From Glycine soja (taxonomy: Eukaryota > Streptophyta > Magnoliopsida > Fabales > Fabaceae): a DNA stretch of 64,000 nt. This document shows positions 13,901 to 21,994 of this stretch, piece by piece. Under the pieces are notes generated by a model. The model was given only the letters and a program-made list of their open reading frames with translations. It did no database searches and was not told the DNA's origin. Numbering within the stretch: position 1 is the first letter of the stretch; every line of letters begins with the position of its first letter. The position numbers and the translations under genes are program-made. Where the stretch lies: positions 5,782,731 through 5,846,730 of the forward strand of contig NC_041008.1 of assembly GCF_004193775.1 (NCBI RefSeq), written 5' to 3'.

Positions 13901-16900
13901 TAAAAGCCGCAAAAAGAATTCTTCGTTACTTGAAAGGTACAATTGATTTTGGATTGTTTTATTCTCCCTCCAATAACTATAAGCTTGTGGGATTTTGTGA
14001 TAGTGATTTTGCCGGAGATGTTGATGATAGAAAAAGTACTACCGGATTTGTATTTTTTATGGGTGATTGTGTTTTTACATGGAGTTCTAAGAAGCAAGGC
14101 ATTGTGACACTTTCTACTTGTGAAGCCGAGTATGTAGCTGCAACTTCTTGCACATGTCATGCCATTTGGCTAAGAAGATTGTTGGAGGAACTTCAGTTGT
14201 TGCAAAAGGAAAGCACAAAGATCTATGTTGATAATAGATCTGCACAAGAGCTTGCCAAGAATTCGGTGTTCCATGAACGAAGTAAGCATATAGATACAAG
14301 GTATCATTTCATTAGAGAGTGCATTGCCAAGAAAGAAGTAGAATTGACTCATGTGAAAACTCAAGATCAAGTTGCGGATATTTTCACCAAGCCTCTCAAA
14401 TTTGAAGATTTTCGAAGATTGCGAGCAAGACTTGGTGTGCAAAAGAATTTTCCAATTAAGGGAGGATGTTAGATATTAATTAGAAAAATAATAATAACAA
14501 GTTTTATGAGCCTTAAATTGTGGAAGATGAAAGTTATAAGGTTGTGAGTTACAAAGTCTTGAATAAGCAATTATGTGAGCATTTAGTATTCTTGAATAAG
14601 CAAATTATGTGAGTGGTCACTCTATTTTAGTATAAATAGGGGATCATACTCTTGTATTTTGTGTGGCAAATGAAATAAAATCTTCTTCTTCTTCCAACAC
14701 TAGATGTGTTACGACACCAAGACGAAAACCTAGAAATCAATTAAGCCAAAATCGTGAAAACAAAAAAGGCGAGGAAGGTCAAAGACGCCGAAGTTCCGAG
14801 GAAATGCAAGGTGGAAGGGCGACACGAAACGACAAACCTCCAGTTGTGGTCGAGAGTGACCAAGGTTTGCAAATCTCGGTAAGTGTCTTTGCCAGAAGAT
14901 AGGAACCGTCAAAGTTCAGTTTGGAAAGCGGTTAAGGGAGTGAGGTCGATAAGAGCTTTGGTTCAAATGAGGAGGTGGAGGTGGTGGTGGGAAGAGATAA
15001 TTTGTTGTGACGTCTGCGGCTTCGACTGCGGCGGCAGAAGGAGGAGCACACGACGGTGAGACGGCAATGGTGACGGCATGGGGATGGCGGAGCGAACTGG
15101 GGGGGAGGGTGTTGACAGAGAACCCCACGATCTTGTTCCTTAGCCTCTTCGATGGTCATGGGCACTTCTAGCTTTGTGAGGGAAGAGTGAACGAGAATGA
15201 GAATCTCTCAGTTTTTTTTTAATGGATCTAGGGTTGTCCAAGCTCTCGCCCAATTAAAATGTGCCACGTCAGCAACAAAAAGTGGAAACTCAATGTTTTT
15301 AAAGACGGTTTTAAAAAAACGATTTAATTTTAGAAGATGGTTTTGAAAAAATGATACAGTAAAGTATATTTAAAGTCATTTCTAAAGAAATTGCCTTTAA
15401 AAAGTTACAACTATTTACAAAAATGTCGCCGCTTTGCTTACTACATTGACCTTTGTATAACTGACTTAAAATCAATATCATAAAATACTTTTTTTCTAGT
15501 AGTATAATTGTTTTATACTATAATTTTAAACTAATCAACTTCAAAACATATATACATGAAAAGTTGCAAGCGGATGGGGATGGGGATAGGGTCTGCTCAC
15601 CTCTAGATCCGCAGTGGATAATAGCCTAACTTTTTGTTATGTGATAAAAAAAACATTAATTAAATTATAAAGTGAAGATAAAATTTACATCCTTGTCGTT
15701 AATTTAGTCTCATTCAAAAGTGAAGCATTCTCATGTCATGGACAAGCCTAAATGTTAATGATTGACATACAAAGCAAATCAATGTAACGCTCTGGTGGAA
15801 TTATTACAAAATAATTCTTATTCTACAAGGCAATGTATCATTGGACTGCATTTACGTTTGTTTTAATCAATACCAGAACTCAGATTCTCTTACCTGCCAA
15901 ATTATAATTTTTTTACTGAGTTAACAGTTGATACAAATTTAGATGTTACGAAAATTAAATGAAATTCTAAATCCGAATTTTCGTAAATAATTCTTTTCAT
16001 AATTTTATTTAGGATACGTGTAAATAGTATGAATGTTTTTTTTTTTTTGTTTTTTTATAAAACAAATCCATTTTATATATGTATCCTTCTTTTTCCCCCT
16101 CGGTAAGGTATATACAGTAGGATATTTGCCAATAATTTTACAAAAATAGGTAAAAGTAAAAAAAATATTTTCGTATAAGGTGTAAGTAATTTTTTGAGCG
16201 AATTAGGATATTTTCTTATCTAAAGCTACAGAATTAATTCCCCAAAATATTAAGATTCATTTTAAGTAGTTGATATATCTTAATAGATAATTATTCATAC
16301 ACATAAAAATTCATGAATAAGTTTATTTAACATTCATGTTAGATGATATAGTATGAAAATTATTGACATGTCATAGGTTTTGTTTTATATCAATTATAAT
16401 TATAATTGATGTAGAAAGTGACTTTTACATCAATTACAAACCTAATCAATGAAAAAAGTGATTTTTTTAAAATAATTAGATTACATGTATGACCCATGTA
16501 AAAAATACATGGGATATAACTAGGATAAAAAAAAAATCACTCTTGTAAATAATTTTGAAGGCAGGATTTTGGTTAGAGAGCATCCACGGTTAAGGGAAAT
16601 CTGAAATATAATCATAAATATGTTACTTTTTTAATTTATTATTTTTAAAATAATTACTCTTTAAAAACTGAGAGTACATTAGTTATTTCGTGCGATTCGT
16701 GATGCATTTCTTCGTACAGAATAATAGCAATCTTTTATTTATTCTTTTACGTGTGCAGTTATGGACGTCTGCACGTTGGAAATCAAATATTGACCTCAAA
16801 GATAGCCCAGTACAAGAGATATGGCTTAGGCTTCACTCACTGCATATCCCCCCACACTTCCGCTTCATTTGGTTAAACACCTTGATTGTGGACGGCTGCC

Positions 16901-18605
16901 ATTTTTTATCAGATGCGGTCTTACCTTTCTGTTTACTTCCTTTATTACCTAAATTGAAAACATTGCAAGTTCGAAACTGTGATTTTGTGAAAATCATATT
17001 TGATGTGACAACTATGGGACCACTCCCTTTTGCCTTGAAGACATTGATTTTAGAGCGGCTGCCAAATCTGGAGAATGTTTGGAATTCAAATGTTGAGCTT
17101 ACGTTCCCCGATGTGAAGTCATTGGCACTATGTGATCTGCCAAAGTTAAAGTATGACATGTTGAAGCCATTTACACATCTAGAACCACATCCTCTAAATC
17201 AAGTCTGTATTCAAAAGGTATCATTACTACTTCTATATATATGAACTAAATTTCCATCATTAGTGTTCTTTACTACTTCTGTATATATGAACTAAATTGT
17301 CATCATTAGTGTTCTTTACTACTTCTATATGAACAAATTGCCATCCTGTTAAAATTAAAAAGTTGTGAACCTTTCCCATATATATGCTATGTTGAGTCTT
17401 CTATCGATCTTCTACGCATATTTGCTTCCATTTTTTTTATGATTTATCCACATAAGTCAGATAATACAGCTACTATTAAATATTGATCATGATGAATTTA
17501 TAATGGAACATGTTGCATTCATGATGTGAAACAGCATTTGAGGTACGATCCCTACTCTCATTATTTTCTTCTACAACCTTCCTAATAATCTCATTTATCA
17601 CTTTTCCCGTCTCAAAAATATTAAACTCGAAATAAATTTGTTTGGACACATATCGACATACGGTATCAATATCCTTTCCCCACCTTATAAATAGCTAGCC
17701 TAGTTCGTCTTTTTTTTCTTTTAGCATGAAAGTTCATTATTTCAATTATATAATAAAGAGCTGGATCTATAACTGCCCTAACCTGCTTTGTTGGGTTCTC
17801 TTCGTAGCTTACACCCAACATAGAGCACCTGATACTCGGTGAACATGAACTGAACATGATTTTGAGTGGAGAATTCCAGGGAAACCACTTAAACAAGTTA
17901 AAAGTTCTTACTCTGTCGTTTGAATACGACGAATTTCTACAACGGGTGCCCAATATAGAGAAGCTTGAGGTGTGTGATGGTTTCTTCAAAGAGATTTTCT
18001 GCTTTGATAGCCTTAATGTGGATGAGGATGGATTGGTTTCACAGCTGAAAGTGATATGCTGGGACTCCCTTCCAGAGCTTGTTTCCATTGGGTCAGAGAA
18101 CTCTGGGATTGTGCCCTTTCTCAGAAATCTAGAAACATTGCAAGTAATCAGCTGTTTGAGTTCAATAAATCTGGTACCATGCACAGTGTCTTTCTCCAAT
18201 CTGACATATTTGCTAGTACAAAATTGCAAGAGTCTGCTATATTTGTTCACATCCTCAACAGCAAGAAGTTTGGGTCAACTCAAAACAATGGAGATAAGTT
18301 GGTGTGATTCAATTGAAGAGATAGTGTCTTCAGCAGAGGAAGGGGATGAATCAGATGAGAATGAGATAATATTTCAGCAGCTCAATTGTTTGAAACTTGA
18401 AGGATTAGGAAAGCTGAGAAGGTTCTACAAAGGGAGTTTAAGTTTCCCGTCCTTGGAGGAATTCACAGTAATCGGTTGCGAGAGAATGGAAAGTTTGTGT
18501 GCAGGTACAGTCAAAACAGACAAGCTGTTACAAGTGAATATTAATTGGGGCGGAGATGTTATCCCATTGGAAACTGATCTCAACTCTGCCATGCAAAACC
18601 GATAG
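1..18605 (+). CDS. Gene A: giant CNL resistance gene, 3' portion (LRR exons), cut by left edge
   Basis: Joined exons: 1-480 (partial), 576-827, 931-1644, 2108-2917, 5519-6169, 6967-7809, 16759-17217, 17808-18605. All junctions are GT/AG and all introns are phase 0; about 1,668 residues lie in the window, ending at TAG. The visible part is entirely leucine-rich repeats with recurrent cysteines (L..L.V..C..L), the ligand-sensing half of a plant CC-NB-ARC-LRR immune receptor. The N-terminal CC and NB-ARC lie outside the window and are inferred from the paralog, gene B, which matches exon by exon. Exons 3-8 form three X-Y module pairs. Intron 6 is about 8.95 kb because a Ty1/copia element and other foreign DNA sit in it. 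No stop or frameshift was seen in any exon, so the gene could still be functional if that intron is spliced. Gene A has lost the 3'-UTR exon seen near gene B. Confidence 0.85.
576..827 (+). CDS. Gene A exon 2, LRR
   Basis: The exon is 84 codons, phase 0 on both sides, with acceptor ttgcag|gtt and donor acaag|gtgtgt. It begins V-E-I-P-N-L-E-N-L and carries two to three LRRs. It is nearly identical to gene B exon 2 (35279-35530). Confidence 0.85.
931..1644 (+). CDS. Gene A exon 3, LRR module type X
   Basis: The exon is 238 codons with acceptor gtgcag|gtttgc and donor aaat|gtaagt. It is the X-type member of the first X-Y pair. The recurrent X signature is L.KLE.VW..DP.GIL followed by F.ASVAKD, which reappears in exon 5 ([11 protein letters not shown]). 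The open frame runs past the donor to 1698, but the B paralog and the GTAAGT donor support splicing. Confidence 0.8.
2108..2917 (+). CDS. Gene A exon 4, LRR module type Y
   Basis: The exon is 270 codons with acceptor ttctgtag|atattc and donor aggag|gtactt. It starts I-F-P-N-L-E-Y. Y-type hallmarks are PNLEKL, then [11 protein letters not shown], then [11 protein letters not shown]. It closes with the tail motif EGDLNATIQ, which recurs at the end of every Y exon. Confidence 0.85.
4561..4605. repeat. (AT)n microsatellite
   Basis: An uninterrupted AT dinucleotide tract of about 45 bp within gene A intron 4. Confidence 0.95.
4861..4911. repeat. (AT)n microsatellite
   Basis: A second AT dinucleotide tract of about 51 bp, some 250 bp downstream of the first, in the part of intron 4 that gene B lacks. 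Confidence 0.95.
5519..6169 (+). CDS. Gene A exon 5, LRR module type X
   Basis: The exon is 217 codons with acceptor gcacag|cttttg and donor ggaaag|gtacta. X signatures are [26 protein letters not shown] and [12 protein letters not shown]. Gene A keeps 96 bp (32 residues, one LRR: the [15 protein letters not shown] segment) that gene B exon 5 has lost in frame. Confidence 0.85.
6170..6966 (+). other. Gene A intron 5
   Basis: This intron is non-coding and AT-rich. It aligns to gene B intron 5 (39349-39974). Its end (gagctggatctataactgcc ... ctcttggtag) is also shared with intron 7 upstream of exon 8, which shows that introns were copied with the module. Confidence 0.75.
6967..7809 (+). CDS. 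Gene A exon 6, LRR module type Y
   Basis: The exon is 281 codons with acceptor ttggtag|cttaca and donor gaaaag|gtatgt. It starts L-T-S-N-L-Q-C-L. Y hallmarks are [35 protein letters not shown] and [18 protein letters not shown]. It ends with the tail motif [12 protein letters not shown], the second copy of the tail within the same polypeptide. Confidence 0.85.
9600..10058 (-). pseudogene. Gene-like fragment, minus strand, left of copia element (unidentified)
   Basis: This stretch is markedly more GC-rich than its surroundings. On the minus strand, near 9865-9795, a short open stretch reads [17 protein letters not shown], with a natural-looking amino-acid composition. I do not recognise a family. 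It is cut by the copia insertion at 10059, and 14705-15200 looks like its continuation. It could be a host gene fragment captured by a DNA transposon. Confidence 0.3.
10054..10058. repeat. Target-site duplication (left) CTAGA
   Basis: CTAGA directly precedes the left LTR and is repeated directly after the right LTR (14700-14704). The exact 5-bp match defines the copia element's borders. Confidence 0.9.
10059..10291 (+). repeat. Copia 5' LTR
   Basis: The 233-bp LTR begins tgttag and ends ccaaca. It contains a TATA box (tataaata, 10223-10230) and an aataaa signal (10266-10271). An imperfect internal direct repeat (cttgaataag.aa) occurs twice upstream of the TATA. Confidence 0.95.
10223..10230 (+). 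promoter_or_regulatory. TATA box of copia LTR
   Basis: TATAAATA follows tattttag and lies about 60 bp before the LTR end. The same motif is at 14631-14638 in the 3' LTR. Confidence 0.7.
10295..10306 (+). other. Copia primer-binding site (initiator tRNA-Met type)
   Basis: TGGCATCAGAGC starts three bases after the 5' LTR. It differs at one base from the usual plant copia site TGGTATCAGAGC, which pairs with the 3' end of initiator tRNA-Met. Confidence 0.85.
10321..10374 (+). repeat. 23-bp tandem repeat in copia leader
   Basis: Two copies of a 23-bp unit starting gttgagagagaaa (10321-10343, 10344-10366), plus the start of a third, run directly up to the gag ATG. Confidence 0.85.
10375..11421 (+). 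CDS. Copia gag with zinc knuckle, ended by premature TGA
   Basis: 348 residues from an ATG just after the leader repeats. The N-terminus ([12 protein letters not shown]) is a copia-type gag of the UBN2/DUF4219 class. It is followed by an Arg-Gly rich stretch (about residues 228-280) and a CX2CX4HX4C zinc knuckle (Cys299, Cys302, His307, Cys312) that binds the RNA template. The TGA at 11419-11421 falls at the junction with the protease, immediately before the DNGAS active-site region, in the same frame as the downstream ORFs. It therefore separates gag from pol in this copy. Confidence 0.9.
   Translation: MASNGLSMFQFPRLTKENYDNWCRRMKALLGSQDAWEIVEKGYAQPQNEAILSPNEKETLLKSKKKDQQALTFIHQGLDEAMFELVSNATTSKEAWEILKTSLEGVDKVKKVRLQTLRREFESLHMKESESISDFGNKVLAIVNQMKRYGENMEDVRVVEKILRSLIAKFDYVVCAIEESKDLDSMTVDQLMGSLQAYEERFNRRHDEPLEQVLKAKASLKENGGESSQKARGRGRGRGRGRGHGQGRGGRGDRDNFDNNEWRSHQSTRSRGRGRGRGRGRNNYEKAYERRYDKSNVECFNCHKYGHYSWECRTNVEEKVNLVDDKEEVEESTLLLSLNNGEKEDKCL
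11422..11697 (+). pseudogene. Copia protease segment between two in-frame stops
   Basis: This stretch is in the gag frame. Just after the first TGA it carries the aspartic protease motif [11 protein letters not shown], then [18 protein letters not shown], typical of copia gag pre-integrase sequence. It is closed by TGA at 11695-11697. It has no good start of its own; the only nearby ATG (11449) is within the domain. Confidence 0.85.
11713..14472 (+). CDS. Copia pol: integrase, reverse transcriptase, RNase H
   Basis: 919 codons, same frame as gag, ending at the TAG that overlaps the start of the 3' LTR. Integrase: zinc-binding HMRFGHL ... CEACLLGKH, then TDVCGPI, the [13 protein letters not shown] core and [10 protein letters not shown]. 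Reverse transcriptase: [22 protein letters not shown], and the catalytic YVDD at 13507-13518. RNase [11 protein letters not shown], then CEAEYVA and [11 protein letters not shown]. All catalytic motifs looked for are intact. Only the two upstream stops break the polyprotein, and the second lies just before this segment. Confidence 0.92.
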   Translation: MIAKVFMSRNRMFTLNIKTNEAKCLKASIKDESWCWHMRFGHLNFGALKSLGEEKMVKGMPQINHPNQLCEACLLGKHARRSFPKEANSRAKEPLQLVYTDVCGPINPPSCGNNKYFLLFIDDYSRKTWVYFLKQKSEAFVAFKNFKALVEKESGYVIKALRSDRGGEFTSKEFNEFCEKYGIRRPLTVPRSLQQNGVAERKNRTILNMTRCMLKAKNMPKEFWAEAVACAVYLSNRSPTKNVKDQTPQEAWSGVKPRVDHLRVFGSIAYAHVPDQGRFKLDDRSEKHVFIGYDASSKDYKLYNPNNGKTIVSRDVEFYEEGTWNWEEKEDTYDFFPYFEEIDEEALTPNDSTPALSPTPSTNEASSSSEGSSSERPRRMRNIQELYDETEVINDLFCLFVDSEPLNFDEAMKDKRWRQAMEEEIKAIEKNNTWELSSLPKGHEAIGVKWVFKIKKNAKGEVERHKARLVAKGYKQQYGVDYDEVFAPVARMETIRLLISLAAQMKWRIFQLDVKSAFLNGYLEEDVYVEQPMGFVIEGQERKVLKLNKALYGLKQAPRAWNTRIDKYFQDNGFVRCQNEYALYVKTFNNGDVLFICLYVDDLIFTGNNPNLFEDFKESMSREFDMTDMGLMSYYLGMEVKQTENGIFVSQERYTKEVLKKFNTLDCNPVNTPMEGGLKLSKFDEGEKVDSTIFKSLVGSLRYLTNTRPDILYAVGVVCRFMEAPTSPHLKAAKRILRYLKGTIDFGLFYSPSNNYKLVGFCDSDFAGDVDDRKSTTGFVFFMGDCVFTWSSKKQGIVTLSTCEAEYVAATSCTCHAIWLRRLLEELQLLQKESTKIYVDNRSAQELAKNSVFHERSKHIDTRYHFIRECIAKKEVELTHVKTQDQVADIFTKPLKFEDFRRLRARLGVQKNFPIKGGC
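14454..14466 (+). other. Copia polypurine tract
   Basis: The purine-rich aagggagga lies immediately before the 3' LTR (tgttag) and is the expected plus-strand primer. Confidence 0.75.
14467..14699 (+). repeat. Copia 3' LTR
   Basis: 233 bp, identical to the 5' LTR except at three transition differences (gttgt/gttat, aaaat/aaagt, agtaa/agcaa). It is followed by the repeated CTAGA. Confidence 0.95.
14700..14704. repeat. Target-site duplication (right) CTAGA
   Basis: This is the exact copy of 10054-10058. Confidence 0.9.
14705..15240 (-). pseudogene. Gene-like fragment, minus strand, right of copia element (unidentified)
   Basis: GC-rich sequence. Read on the minus strand it resembles a 5' leader (CT-rich gagattctcattctcg) followed by an ATG at about 15165-15157 ([14 protein letters not shown]) and a proline-rich continuation (CQHPPP). 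It is open for 77 codons (15165-14932), with another frame open at 15128-14916. The copia insertion separates it from 9600-10058. I do not recognise the product; it is best read as a captured or decayed gene start. Confidence 0.3.
15290..15505. mobile_element. Possible CACTA-type transposon end
   Basis: Repeated acggtttt / gatggtttt motifs, then ctttttttctagtagt. On the minus strand this is actactagaaaaaaag, close to the CACTACTAGAAAAA ends common in plant CACTA elements. The terminal base differs from the canonical C, and no partner with a matching target duplication was established. Confidence 0.35.
15506..16545. other. AT-rich non-coding part of gene A intron 6
   Basis: No gene was seen. 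About 15930-15990 resembles the sequence upstream of the LRR relics (gatgttacgaaaattaaat, compare 21711). A 22-bp palindrome (atcaattataattataattgat) lies near 16390, and cattgattaggtttgtaattgatg-like inverted sequence follows it, as in MITE or CACTA subterminal DNA. Confidence 0.5.
16759..17217 (+). CDS. Gene A exon 7, LRR module type X (short)
   Basis: The exon is 153 codons with acceptor gtgcag|ttatgg and donor caaaag|gtatca. It is a shortened X module ([21 protein letters not shown]) that lacks the FPASVAKD repeat of exons 3 and 5. Its length is identical to gene B exon 7 (42376-42834). Confidence 0.85.
17808..18605 (+). CDS. Gene A exon 8, terminal LRR module type Y and stop
   Basis: 265 codons plus TAG, with acceptor cttcgtag|cttaca. 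Y hallmarks are [35 protein letters not shown] and [20 protein letters not shown]. It ends with the tail [11 protein letters not shown] and the stop. In gene B the same tail is followed by an extra aggcatttctggcaaggg that looks like a splice donor; gene A lacks it. Confidence 0.85.
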   Translation, partial: LTPNIEHLILGEHELNMILSGEFQGNHLNKLKVLTLSFEYDEFLQRVPNIEKLEVCDGFFKEIFCFDSLNVDEDGLVSQLKVICWDSLPELVSIGSENSGIVPFLRNLETLQVISCLSSINLVPCTVSFSNLTYLLVQNCKSLLYLFTSSTARSLGQLKTMEISWCDSIEEIVSSAEEGDESDENEIIFQQLNCLKLEGLGKLRRFYKGSLSFPSLEEFTVIGCERMESLCAGTVKTDKLLQVNINWGGDVIPLETDLNSAMQNR

Positions 18606-19156
18606 CCATTTCTGTCTTTTTATTCAACATTATTATAATTGTTGTTATCATACACTGTGTCAGAAATTTGGATGGAAATAACTTTTTCTGAGGAGAATGA
18701 CTTTGCCTAAATAACTCGCAATTCGAGGCCATGTTAAATTATTTTTATCTTTATTTATGTACTAGTTTAAAAAATTACTGAATTTTGTTTTTACGAGTAT
18801 GCTATGTTAAACGATTAATTTTAATTTTTAAGAGTTTAATTACTGTGTCTATAACTAAAAGTGCGTCATAAGTTATATTAATTGTTCTTTTTGTTTACTA
18901 TTACTTTTACCTATATTTCAAGCTTCAAAGTTTTCAACATATAACTTTGTCGAGAAAAAAAAATCTTCAACATAACTCTTGATTGTAGTTGGAGTTTTCC
19001 ACTTTGTTAATCTCCTACAATTAACATGTAAATCGGCTTTAGCCAAGGCCAATAACGGAATTGTAACTGCTGTACTGAACTAATCATTCGATTATTTATT
19101 AAAATTACGAAGAGTATCCGTGCGAATATTGTCCCTATTAATTATTTGGGAGACTT

Positions 19157-19221
<65 letters not shown>

Positions 19222-19981
19222 TTTTTAACAGAATTGATGTTTAAAAAAAATAGTTTTATATAAAATAAGATAATTACATATTTTCCTGTAAAAAAATATT
19301 TATATAATTCTAATCATAATAAAATGAAAATTGAATATTGATTTCACAAAAAGGTCTATATTATTTTAAATTTTTAACCAAAAATTAAGTCAAATATAAT
19401 ATATGTATGACTACAAAATAACATTAACTAAAAAAAATTATTAGCAACTTACTTAGATTAAACTATAAAAATTCTTAATAAACAACATTTAAAACCATGC
19501 AAGAAAATTCTTTCACGATATATTAACATAGCATTTATATTAAATTTTTTTTATCAAATAAATACATAAAATATCCGTAATATTTTAAGAAGTGAAAAAA
19601 TGTACTTTTTAAAAAATAATATTACAAAATTTTAAAAATATTATTTTATTTTTTTGTATGGTTTTTTATTTTATAATATTATTTATCTATTTTTTATTAA
19701 TTAATTTTTTATTTTTATAATCTATTTGTCTGATTTTTTATTATTATAGTGGTACGTCTAACTATTTTTTCATATTTCTTAGTATCTTTACATTTTATTT
19801 CTAGATTAATATTTATAATTTACTGAAACAATTTAAAAATTAAAATATGAATATTCTATTATGATAAAACTATTTTAATATTATTTCACAAAAGATAAAC
19901 TTTCGAAATGGTAAACTCGCATGTTTCAAAAAAATTAAGTTTCAAAATTTATTGTAGAATAATTTTATGTATGTTAAAAAG
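18606..19981. other. 3' flank of gene A, with pre-insertion site of the Athila-like element
   Basis: No further gene was seen. About 18606-18870 aligns with the gene B 3'-UTR intron. Around 18808-18845 (gctatgttaaacgattaatttt) it is the uninterrupted counterpart of the site where the Athila-like element entered B. The 3'-UTR exon present at 50378 and 54214 is missing: the sequence jumps to the homolog of 54580-54740. Confidence 0.6.
19162..19220. repeat. Compound (AT)n/(AAT)n microsatellite
   Basis: About 32 bp of AT dinucleotides run directly into about nine AAT/ATA triplets. Confidence 0.9.
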
Positions 19982-21994
19982 TCAAAACCAAATTAAAATT
20001 CAAAAGTCAAGTCCTCCCAGGAGGTAACAAGTTAGAATTATTTTATGTATGTTACTCTCATGGGAGTATTAGACACTTCACCAAACTTCTATTACTAATG
20101 GGATGGCCCCAAAAACCTGCATCACAAAGCACGATATTTTTCTCTTAACAATTTTTATACTTTGGTATGGCTTGTTAACAGTAGTATTTGAAGTTACTGT
20201 AGTGCTCTAAATAAATAAAATTCAGGAATATTTGTGCAACTTTGATATTTTAATCTCTTTATTTTTTTCCCTCTATAGAGTATATACGCGCGTAATAAGT
20301 CTCAAAATATGTTTGCTCAAAGACAAGATGCATATAAACCCCAAGTTCCTAATATATGTTTTTGTTAATACTAACACGGTGGCACCTATTTCATTTTTTT
20401 TATTATGTTCAACCAAATATTAATTATACAAACTATTTTTAAAAAATAATAGCAAATAAACTTAATTAACATCTTAATTAATATAAAATTAACTACTAAT
20501 TACATAAATCAGTTAGCATAAAGTTGTTTCAACTTAATTTGTGATCTAGATAAAAAAAAAACGAGCTTAAAATTAAAAATAAAAAAATTTTATAATATTT
20601 GAGTATGAAAGGAGTCCGGGTGAAGCATAGAAAATTGAGGAGGCAGGGGAAGGTTAGTCAAAACATTGGAATTTCCACAGTTCAACAAACGAATTCTTGG
20701 ACTTGTTGCTATGTACAGTCAAGCAACTTTAAGAAACACGGGTCGTAGTAAGCATGACACTATTACAAAAGTCCTTTTAAAGATACTTTTCACAATAGTT
20801 CGCCTTTAAATTTTTCTTTGTGAAAAATGAATACTTTGTGGGTGTGTTTGAGTCGGAGGTGGTGATTTATGGTGTGGCTATGGAGATTGGGAAAAAAGAT
20901 GATACAAGATGTCATATTAATGTAACAATTAATGTTTATAACGTAAAATTAAAAAAAAGGACTCAAACGAATCACTTAAATTACTAGAAAAAAATTAAAA
21001 CAATATATCAAAATCAAATAATTATGAAATATAATAAATAAAAAATTACATTAAATTAAAAACTTGAATAAAAATAAATAATAATTATGATTGTTTAAAA
21101 TCTTTTATATTATCAATGTGCAACGTTTTTTCTCGATGAAATTTACATCATTTTCCTTCTTAATAATTAGTTATCGATGTCTCATTCCAAAGTCAGGCGC
21201 TCTCAAACTTTAACAGCCGTGAGTGTTATTGGAAAAAAAAACCCTCAATATTAATAATGGGTATAAAAATATGTTTTTGACTCCTCTAAAAATTTTGAAA
21301 TTTAGTTTTAATACTTTTAAATTTTTTTATCCTTTTAAAATTATAATGTACCACTTTTAGTTTATATAGATAGTTCTTTAAAAAGGATGAGAAATAGTTT
21401 AGACAATATGCTTTAGGATTAAAAGTGTGCATTTTAAAATTGAAGCGACGAAAAAGATACTTTTTATAGAAACCAAAATCGAATTTTAAAAATTCTTGAG
21501 AAACTAAACATATTTTACTAGTTAATAACTTATATAGCTAAACAAAGAAAATGTGATAGTCCGATTGAATTGTTTCAAATTTCAAATAAGATACGGCAAG
21601 GTGATCGTTGAATTGCACGTAAGTTTGTCATGATACTAGCTCAGCTGGGATCCTCTAAACCCAGCAATATTACATTCTTGTAATGAAAGTCAATAGCTCA
21701 AACAAATTTTGATGTTACGAAAATTAAATAAAATTCTAAATCCCAATTCTTTTCGAACCTAGTAATAATTAATTTCATATTTTTATTTATTGTTAGAATA
21801 ATGATATATGAAAATTCATCTAATTATGATAAATACTTATTTGATATTTTTATTTATTTTTCTCTATGTCTGTTTTTTTCCTATTAAATTGTATCACTTA
21901 TCATATATTTATATTTATTTTTATTCTCTCACAAAATTTCTATTAGCATATGAGGTGTCCATTAATATTTATTCTTGTTCTTATGTGTGTTCAG
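19982..21994. repeat. Spacer duplicated at 52594-53354 and 54876-56131
   Basis: Nearly identical non-coding spacer in the two tandem units. Unit A has a clean junction at 20744/20745 (gggtc|gtagtaagc), where unit B carries 1.52 kb more (53355-54875). The sequence from 20758 starts cactattacaaaag, a possible CACTA-like end, but no element could be bounded. No gene was seen. Confidence 0.7.

Larger units (their letters stand above)
10059..14699 (+). mobile_element. Complete Ty1/copia LTR retrotransposon (4.64 kb), coding region interrupted by two UGA codons
   Basis: Two 233-bp LTRs (TG...CA) enclose a primer-binding site, one gag-pol reading frame and a polypurine tract; a 5-bp target duplication flanks it. 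The LTRs differ at three positions by eye, all transitions (about 1.3%), which suggests insertion roughly half a million years ago if 1.3e-8 substitutions per site per year applies. Domain order gag, protease, integrase, RT, RNase H is the Ty1/copia order. The frame is continuous except for in-frame TGA at 11419-11421 and 11695-11697, so this copy is probably non-autonomous. It lies in sense orientation inside intron 6 of gene A. Confidence 0.95.
9166..16545. mobile_element. Block absent from paralogous intron; possible CACTA-like carrier with nested copia
   Basis: Homology to the gene B intron stops after caac at 9165 and returns at about 16546. The sequence around 15300-15505 has acggtttt-type subterminal repeats and ends tttttttctagtagt, which resembles a CACTA-type terminus read on the opposite strand. 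A weak partner, cacttcttgaa, lies at 9169. No clean 3-bp target duplication was found, and 15506-16545 is not explained by this model, so the block may be composite. Confidence 0.35.
7810..16758 (+). other. Gene A intron 6, greatly enlarged by insertions
   Basis: About 8.95 kb, against about 1.57 kb for the matching intron of gene B. Bases 7810-9165 and from about 16546 align to gene B (40806-42113 and from about 42163). The roughly 7.4 kb between them is absent from B and consists of a complete Ty1/copia element nested in other foreign DNA. Donor and acceptor remain intact, so correct splicing is possible but must skip an LTR element in sense orientation that carries its own TATA and poly(A) signals. 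Confidence 0.75.

Noticed and set aside
7810..16758. Gene A ending at exon 6, with exons 7-8 as a separate gene
   Set aside because: Exon 7 has no start context and begins at a phase-0 acceptor; gene B shows the same exon order across a short intron, so insertion in one gene is the simpler reading. RNA could overturn this.
20758..20830. CACTATTACAAAAG as the left end of a CACTA transposon
   Set aside because: No matching right end or 3-bp duplication could be found, and the sequence is simply part of the duplicated spacer.
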